A stretch of 11,769 bases of DNA from assembly GCA_964346585.1 (NCBI GenBank), contig CAYFVQ010000005.1, forward strand, positions 1 to 11,769. The letters run 5' to 3'. Made by a program: the position numbers and the translations under genes. Each line of letters begins with the position of its first letter. Position 1 is the first letter of the stretch. This DNA comes from SOIA01 sp964346585 (lineage in GTDB: Bacteria > Acidobacteriota > Aminicenantia > Aminicenantales > Aminicenantaceae). The notes below the pieces were generated by a model. The model saw only the letters and a list, made by a program, of their open reading frames with translations, ran no database searches and was not told the DNA's origin. Of the stretch, positions 7,200 through 11,769 are shown piece by piece.

Positions 7200-7215
7200 C
7201 GCAAAATCTCTGCCA
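7200..7215 (-). promoter_or_regulatory. Sigma-54 (RpoN)-type -24/-12 element
   Basis: Read on the minus strand from 7215, the sequence is TGGCAGAGATTTTGCG: TGGCA, 6 nt, TTGC, with GG and GC exactly 12 nt apart. Transcription would begin near 7189, about 98 nt before ATG 7091. It is the same core and spacing as the element at 614-629. The position is right for driving the 7091-6228 and 6177-4942 genes. It lies inside a short open frame of doubtful reality (7315-7139). Confidence 0.45.
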
Positions 7216-7350
7216 TCTCCGCTCGTGAACAATCCAGGATAAATGAATCATATCCAAAATATCTCCAGTAATCAATTCTCTGCCCAAAGAGGACTGTCCA
7301 CCCGTGTGAAAACATGGAAAATTGAAGGATTGTCCTAAGGTTGGAGAAAA

Positions 7351-10300
7351 CTACTGAGATTTGAGAGCGGTGAGTCGCTTCCTTGCATCGATAATTTCGG
7401 TGATAGACGGGTCGGCTTCGCTCCATATGCTGAGAAACTTCTCATAATGCTCTATAGCTTCATCTTGCATTCTTTTTTGTTCGTAAATCTTGCCCAGCAT
7501 GTATAGACTCTTGGCGAATATGTCACCATACAAAAGCCTCCCTGTCGACAAGGAAACGATTCGTTCATGCTCCTTTTGCGCCCCATCGAAATCTTCTGAC
7601 TCGAAATAGGCTAAAGCCAAAGGTTCGATAAAAAGTGCCTGCCCATATCCTGGATCCAATTGAGATGGAAGCAGTGCCACAGCCTGTTTGAAATACTGGA
7701 TGGCCATTTGGAAATTTTTTCTTTTCAGCTCAATCATGCCTATCAGATTCAAGTAGTACCTTTCTGCTTTCTCGTGCAAACCACCATCTATAAGTTCTTT
7801 AAGCGCATCGGCCGCACCCATTGCTTCATCCAACGATTCCATCTCGAGAAAAATTCGCCCTTTTAGATAAACAGCTTCTCTTTGTCTGCTCAAAATACCG
7901 GCTTCAGAGGAAATATTTAATCCTACTTCACATTCTCGCAAAGCCTCCTCAAAATTTTTGGATCTGAGATACAAATAAGCCAAATTCAGATGAAATCCGG
8001 ATTTCCAATCCGGTTCCCCGAGCAATTCGCCTAATTCAATCCCCAGAAGAGCCTGCTCCTTTGCTTTATCATACAATCCCTGCAACAGATATAAGGCACT
8101 GAGCCTATTAATGCCCTGTTGATGCGCGACCGGTTCCTCTATCTCCAGCAATTTCTGGTATTCTTTTTCCGCATTGACCAAATCCTCTCTGTATTGAAAG
8201 ATATCGCCCCTTAATAAAAAGCTGCGATAATGATTCGGGTCAAGAGTAAAAACCTTTTCACCCTCAGCTTGTGCCGAATCATATTCTCCTTGATGGATAT
8301 AAGAATTGGCCAAATTGAAACGAATATTCACGTTATCAGAAATATCTCTCAAATAGGTTTCAAGGATTTCCTTTGCCTTATCGTATAAACCTTTTGCAGC
8401 ATAACATGATGAAATATTCACATAGGTAAAAACCGATTCATCTCTGTTTCGGATATTTAGACTAAAAAACGGAAGGGCTCTATCCCATTCTTCTAACAAC
8501 ATATACAAAGCCCCTAAATTGTTATTGCCCGCAGAATCGTCTGGATAAAGCTTCAGGAGTTCTTCATACGTTTCGAGCGCTTTATCGTAGGTGGCTTCTG
8601 ATTGAAAGTAGTAGTTTCCATGAATATAATAGCGTTCTCTCTCTGAGACCTTATCGCTCAATTCAAACGCTTTCTGGTAGCGCTGCATCGCCTCTGTCCG
8701 ATAACCAATGTTGGCATAAGCAACAGCCATGTTCCTGTACGCCATGGCGAACTCCGGGTCGATAGCGACTGCCGTTTCCATGAGAGGGATGCACTTGAGA
8801 GAGTCTCCCTGCGTAAGATAATCCATCCCCTCTCTATAGTATCTGTATGCTTCAGTGGAGCTGGTGGTGATCGATTCCACTTCCCTGTCGATATCACTGG
8901 CAATCTCCGTCGTAGAAAGCTGGAAACTCTCCTTTATCTTCGTTGTCAACTCATCCACCATGGAGAACAGGCTCTCTTCTCCGACCCCCTCCACCATTTC
9001 CGAACCGATGAGCTCACCAGTATTAGCGTCCTGGAGCAGGGCATTTATTCTCAGGGTTTCCCCGGCCATGGCCAGCTTCCCCACCAAGACATACTGCACA
9101 CCGCCCCGGGCAGAGACTTGTTCAAGAACTCTCGAGGAATAACTCTCCGCCCACTGAAGGCCCATCTCTTCGAGAATATTGAACAGCCTCTCTCCGCTGA
9201 GCACCTTTAAGTACTTGGATTGCGATAAATCAGCGATCAATAAATCTGAAAGCGCTTTTCTCCAATGGTCGAATCTGTTATCCCCGGTATTGTTCTCGAA
9301 ATACATGACAGCCAGTGAAGGCTTGTCCTCAGGGAAAGGGGTGACTCTCCCCCTGGGAAGAAAACGCCAGATGACGACGATGAGAATAACTATGGAGACA
9401 ACAGCAATGATAGGGATGAGCAACTTCCTTGGAGTAAATTTCACAGTTATTTCTCTTCGGGTGATCGGTTTCCTCAGGGGAATGATTCTCTCAGTGGTGG
9501 GCAGCTCCTTTTCTATCCTCTTGAGTTCAGAAATGAGTTCCTCGGCCCTCTGAAACCTATTTTCCCTTTTCTTCTCCATGCACTTCAAGATCACACGGCT
9601 GAGAGCCTCAGGGATCTGAGCATTCAGTTCTCTCGGGTCAGAAGGCAGTTCGCTCTTGTGCTTCATGGCCACGCTTAAGGGGGTTTCTCCCTCAAAAGGC
9701 ACTCTCCCGGTCACCATCTCAAACAGGATCGTTCCCAATGAATAAACATCCGTGCGCTGGTCAACTTCTTTCATCTCTGCCTGCTCAGGAGACATGTATT
9801 CCGGCGTTCCGATGATTATCCCTGTCCCTGTTAATCCCTTCTTCTTCAGTGAGCGGGCGATCCCGAAATCCATAATTCGCACGTTCCCCTCTTTATCGAC
9901 CATGATATTCTGGGGCTTGAGGTCACGGTGAACAACTCCTAAGCGGTGCGCTTCCAGCAGTCCTTCGCATATCTGCTTGGCCACAGAGATAGATTTCCCT
10001 ATGCTTAAATGGCCCACTCTGATGATCGTGTTCTTTAAATCCTCGCCAGACACGTATTCCATGGTGATGTACTGCGTTCCTTTCTCTTCATTCAGGTCAT
10101 ACATCCGACAGACGTTCTTGTGGGATATCTTGCGGGCAATTTTCAATTCATTCCGGAACCGCTCGATCGTTTTAAGGTCAGATGAAACTTCGGGGTTGAG
10201 AAGTTTCAAAGCCACTTCTTCGTCTATTTTTTTATCGAACACTCTGTAGACAACACCCATGCCTCCTTTTCCTAGTTCTTCCATAACTTCGAACCTTCCA

Positions 10301-10455
10301 GCGAACGTGCTTCCTCGGGTGAGTTCTCCAAAAGGCATCTCGAGCGTTTTTGTATGGGAATCAACGATTTTTTCAGAGGAAAGAAGCGGCGATCCACACT
10401 TCCTGCAAAAACTGCTGTCAGCGGGATTTTCGGAGCGGCATTTTGGACACTTCAT
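7351..10455 (-). CDS. Zinc-ribbon Ser/Thr protein kinase with FlgO/TolB-N-like and TPR sensor portion
   Basis: A 1034-residue membrane kinase. An N-terminal zinc ribbon has two CxxC pairs (C3, C6, C17, C20). The eukaryotic-type kinase domain (about 53-315) is complete: glycine loop GKGGMG (62-67), Lys84, Glu103, HRDLKPQN (176-183), DFG (196-198), GTPEYMSPEQ (216-225) and Asp236. Thr209 and Thr211 in the activation loop are likely autophosphorylation sites. A basic stretch then a single membrane segment (about 344-364) follows. Residues 378-515 resemble the FlgO/TolB-N/CsgG-like domain (PSLAVMYFENNTGD, then YVLVGKLAMAGETLRINALL). From about 533 to 1025 there are roughly a dozen tetratricopeptide repeats, expected outside the cytoplasm. 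It should phosphorylate Ser/Thr of cytoplasmic proteins in response to an envelope signal; no substrate is evident. ATG 10455 has only a weak ribosome site. It lies 259 bp upstream of the 7091 gene on the same strand. Confidence 0.95.
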   Translation of the reverse strand: MKCPKCRSENPADSSFCRKCGSPLLSSEKIVDSHTKTLEMPFGELTRGSTFAGRFEVMEELGKGGMGVVYRVFDKKIDEEVALKLLNPEVSSDLKTIERFRNELKIARKISHKNVCRMYDLNEEKGTQYITMEYVSGEDLKNTIIRVGHLSIGKSISVAKQICEGLLEAHRLGVVHRDLKPQNIMVDKEGNVRIMDFGIARSLKKKGLTGTGIIIGTPEYMSPEQAEMKEVDQRTDVYSLGTILFEMVTGRVPFEGETPLSVAMKHKSELPSDPRELNAQIPEALSRVILKCMEKKRENRFQRAEELISELKRIEKELPTTERIIPLRKPITRREITVKFTPRKLLIPIIAVVSIVILIVVIWRFLPRGRVTPFPEDKPSLAVMYFENNTGDNRFDHWRKALSDLLIADLSQSKYLKVLSGERLFNILEEMGLQWAESYSSRVLEQVSARGGVQYVLVGKLAMAGETLRINALLQDANTGELIGSEMVEGVGEESLFSMVDELTTKIKESFQLSTTEIASDIDREVESITTSSTEAYRYYREGMDYLTQGDSLKCIPLMETAVAIDPEFAMAYRNMAVAYANIGYRTEAMQRYQKAFELSDKVSERERYYIHGNYYFQSEATYDKALETYEELLKLYPDDSAGNNNLGALYMLLEEWDRALPFFSLNIRNRDESVFTYVNISSCYAAKGLYDKAKEILETYLRDISDNVNIRFNLANSYIHQGEYDSAQAEGEKVFTLDPNHYRSFLLRGDIFQYREDLVNAEKEYQKLLEIEEPVAHQQGINRLSALYLLQGLYDKAKEQALLGIELGELLGEPDWKSGFHLNLAYLYLRSKNFEEALRECEVGLNISSEAGILSRQREAVYLKGRIFLEMESLDEAMGAADALKELIDGGLHEKAERYYLNLIGMIELKRKNFQMAIQYFKQAVALLPSQLDPGYGQALFIEPLALAYFESEDFDGAQKEHERIVSLSTGRLLYGDIFAKSLYMLGKIYEQKRMQDEAIEHYEKFLSIWSEADPSITEIIDARKRLTALKSQ

Positions 10456-10544
10456 ATTCGTCTATTCTTTCATTATTTAAAAACAGAGTAACAAGTCGAA
10501 GTTAAAGAGTCAAATTTACATGACAGTAATAAGCACCTAAAATA

Positions 10545-10612
10545 TTTTCACCCCTAAGGGTGAGAAAAGGAGTGAAAAATCATCTCCTAATTCACCCTTT
10601 AAGGGTATTGAA
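10545..10612. repeat. Cluster of three stem-loops, two of them related, upstream of the kinase gene
   Basis: The first is CACCC-CTAA-GGGTG (10549-10562), flanked by T4 and an A-rich run that can extend the stem. The second is AGGAG...CTCCT (10568-10572 with 10584-10588), whose stem can extend through TGA/TCA with one bulge. The third is ACCC-TTTAA-GGGT (10594-10606). The first and third share a (T)TCACCC-(n)TAA-GGGT core about 45 bp apart, roughly four helical turns. They lie 90-157 bp upstream of the kinase start, so they may be operators or part of its 5' leader. Confidence 0.5.
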
Positions 10613-10827
10613 GAAGAAAAGGATTTGTATCATCATTATATTCAATAAGCTAATGAATTCGTGAAGGAGACTGAAAGGTCTCTGAACAGATAAATGCAGA
10701 ATACCCCAAGGAATCAAGACAGAGAAAAACCAGCGAGTCACTGGCTTAAAAGCTTGCCTATTTCATTTATTGGAAAAGTGTTTTATGATTATTGAGAGTC
10801 AGTTGAAACTCGATACCATATATCTTC

Positions 10828-10843
10828 TGGCACTTCAAATGCT
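10828..10843 (+). promoter_or_regulatory. Possible sigma-54-like element, position conflicts with the ribosome site
   Basis: TGGCACTTCAAATGCT matches the -24 half fully and has ATGC in place of TTGC, with correct GG-GC spacing of 12 nt. If used, transcription would start near 10854, downstream of the Shine-Dalgarno GGAGGG at 10846-10851, giving an almost leaderless message. That makes real promoter function doubtful. Confidence 0.2.
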
Positions 10844-10857
10844 ATGGAGGGATTAAA

Positions 10858-11235
10858 ATGAAGCCAAAAAGGGTATTTGTTGGACTCGCTATTCTCCTTA
10901 TCGTACTTGCCCACGGATGCGGGAAAAAAGCAAGTATATCAGATGATATGGTAGGAACCTGGAAGACCACCGATTCTAAGTACAAGGAAACTTTTTTCGA
11001 GTTGACTCCGGAAAAGATTATCTTCAGGACTATTGGAGGAGAAGTCAACGCCAACACCATTAAAAAAATCAAAACGAAGAAAGATCCTGAAACAGACGAA
11101 ACCTTGTTCACTCTGACTTATGTGAATTTAGAAGGAAAGGAGTCCATATTTTCCTTTTTCTTCAGCCAAAAAAACGGTGGAATTATCCGATTCCAGAATC
11201 AGCCTGAGATAACCTGGACAAAGGAAAAGGATTAA
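10858..11235 (+). CDS. Small lipoprotein of unknown function
   Basis: A 125-residue protein with a lipoprotein signal: basic N-terminus, hydrophobic core (residues 6-17) and LAHGC21 followed by GKK. The His at -2 is unusual, but Gly at -1 and the Lys run are typical. The mature part starts with DDMVGTWKTTDSKYKETFFEL (residues 29-49), where 'G.W' followed by strands recalls lipocalin-like small domains that open with 'l.G.W'. The rest is a run of beta strands (IIFRTIGGEV, LFTLTYVNLE, SIFSFFF, IIRFQN). It is expected to be anchored in the inner or outer membrane. GGAGGG at 10846-10851 gives strong support to ATG 10858. It is divergent from the kinase and 268 bp upstream of an outer-membrane barrel gene in the same direction, with a possible own promoter between. 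The function is not recognisable. Confidence 0.8.
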   Translation: MKPKRVFVGLAILLIVLAHGCGKKASISDDMVGTWKTTDSKYKETFFELTPEKIIFRTIGGEVNANTIKKIKTKKDPETDETLFTLTYVNLEGKESIFSFFFSQKNGGIIRFQNQPEITWTKEKD

Positions 11236-11356
11236 TCGGGGAGTCCATCCATCCAATCGATATTTTTTTCTTAATTCAACATGCACATCACGATTGATTT
11301 TCACTTCCAATCATTCAATCTCTCGCCACAAGAAATAAAACTCTTCAGATCGACAA

Positions 11357-11373
11357 ACAGATTGAAAATCTGT
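11357..11373. repeat. Perfect inverted repeat ACAGATT-GAA-AATCTGT
   Basis: Arms of 7 bp (11357-11363 and 11367-11373) flank a 3-nt centre in the 268-bp region ahead of the outer-membrane barrel gene. A TATAAA sequence follows at about 11381-11386, so the repeat sits where a regulator of a sigma-70-type promoter might bind. There is no T run, so it is not a terminator. Confidence 0.4.
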
Positions 11374-11503
11374 CCTAGAGTATAAAGTTATGACACACAA
11401 ATTTCATTGCCATAAACTTATTCAAAGAATTAAGGATACAAAGACAGAAAATCCACTCATCCATAAAAAAGAATGTTTCTATTCAATCTAAGGAGGCCAG
11501 ACA

Positions 11504-11769
11504 ATGAAAAAGGGAGTTTTGATACTTGCAATAGCCATCGTGCTTTTCAGTGGTATCGCACGCTCTCAGGAGAAAGACTTTGGGCTAGGGATCATCCTCG
11601 GAGAGCCAACAGGAATCAGCGCAAAGAAATGGCTTGACGACAAAGCAGCGATAGATGCTGCGGTTGCCTGGTCATTTGTTACGCCATCTTCATTTCATTT
11701 TCATGCGGATTATCTCTATCACAATTTCAACCTTCTCAATGCAAAGAAGGGTAAACTTCCGCTCTATTT
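11504..11769 (+). CDS. Outer-membrane beta-barrel protein, N-terminal part, cut by window edge
   Basis: The frame from ATG 11504 is open to the window edge (88 codons). Residues 1-22 are a signal peptide (MKKGVLILAIAIVLFSGIARS, then QEK). The mature start, FGLGIILGEPTGISAKKWL (residues 26-44), followed by AAIDAAVAWSF and FHFHADYLYHNF, shows alternating hydrophobic beta strands. The GxGxxxGEPTG(L/I)SAK(x)W pattern matches a family of small outer-membrane barrel proteins, DUF3996/BAPKO_0422-like as I recall it. AAGGAGG (11490-11496) gives a strong ribosome site 7 nt before the ATG. The barrel's C-terminal strands and closing aromatic residue lie beyond the window, so completeness cannot be judged. 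It lies downstream of the small lipoprotein gene in the same direction. Confidence 0.8.
   Translation, partial: MKKGVLILAIAIVLFSGIARSQEKDFGLGIILGEPTGISAKKWLDDKAAIDAAVAWSFVTPSSFHFHADYLYHNFNLLNAKKGKLPLY

Larger units (their letters stand above)
10456..10857. other. Divergent intergenic region between kinase and lipoprotein genes
   Basis: This 402-bp AT-rich stretch must hold the promoters of both flanking genes. It contains three neighbouring stem-loops at 10545-10612 and a TGGCAC-N5-ATGC sequence at 10828-10843, both described separately. A 33-codon open frame (10694-10795, plus) has no ribosome site and is not called. Nothing else recognisable was seen. Confidence 0.6.

Noticed and set aside
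10741..10758. CTGGCTTAAAAGCTTGCC as a further sigma-54 element
   Set aside because: The GG to GC spacing is 13 nt instead of 12, which sigma-54 does not tolerate, and the -24 half is imperfect.
10694..10795. 33-codon open frame between kinase and lipoprotein
   Set aside because: No ribosome site and no recognisable sequence; the length is within chance.
11236..11275. Terminator after the small lipoprotein gene
   Set aside because: There is a run of seven Ts after ATCGATA, but no convincing GC-rich stem before it.

Overview
The window looks like a piece of chromosome from an uncultured, Acidobacteriota-like Gram-negative bacterium; Candidatus Aminicenantes (OP8) is my best guess. The grounds are two secreted proteins resembling the 'VWFA-related Acidobacterial domain' family (TIGR03436), a long zinc-ribbon/Ser-Thr kinase/TPR protein of the type common in those genomes, many Sec signal peptides and lipoproteins, and an outer-membrane beta-barrel. 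Base composition is moderate, with AT-rich intergenic DNA. No tRNA, rRNA, transposase, integrase, CRISPR array or phage gene was seen. This taxonomic call is inference from family content.

Layout. 1-377 (minus) is the N-terminal part of a CDF-type cation transporter cut by the window edge. After a 329-bp divergent intergenic region, 707-4895 (plus) holds three genes for exported proteins: a LolA-like/unknown secreted protein followed by two VWFA-related proteins. The VWFA genes start at TTG and GTG behind strong Shine-Dalgarno sequences. A sigma-54-type -24/-12 element lies at 614-629 ahead of this group. Convergent to it, on the minus strand, are a secreted protein of unknown function (7091-6228) and a di-haem cytochrome c peroxidase/MauG-family protein (6177-4942), probably one operon, with a second sigma-54-type element at 7215-7200. 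Upstream on the same strand is a 1034-residue kinase (10455-7351). Divergent from the kinase, across a 402-bp region with three stem-loops, are a small lipoprotein (10858-11235) and the start of an outer-membrane beta-barrel protein (11504 to the edge).

How it may work together. Almost every product is predicted to be exported or membrane-bound, so the window reads as a cell-envelope neighbourhood. The kinase would sense through its FlgO/TolB-N-like and TPR portion and phosphorylate cytoplasmic partners. The 707/1628/2913 group may build or maintain a periplasmic protein assembly. The cytochrome handles peroxide or another redox substrate in the periplasm. Direct functional links between these groups are not shown by the sequence. 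I see no clearly new defence or mobile system. The most checkable novelties are the sigma-54-like elements, the degenerate metal-site VWFA pair and the stem-loop cluster in front of the kinase.
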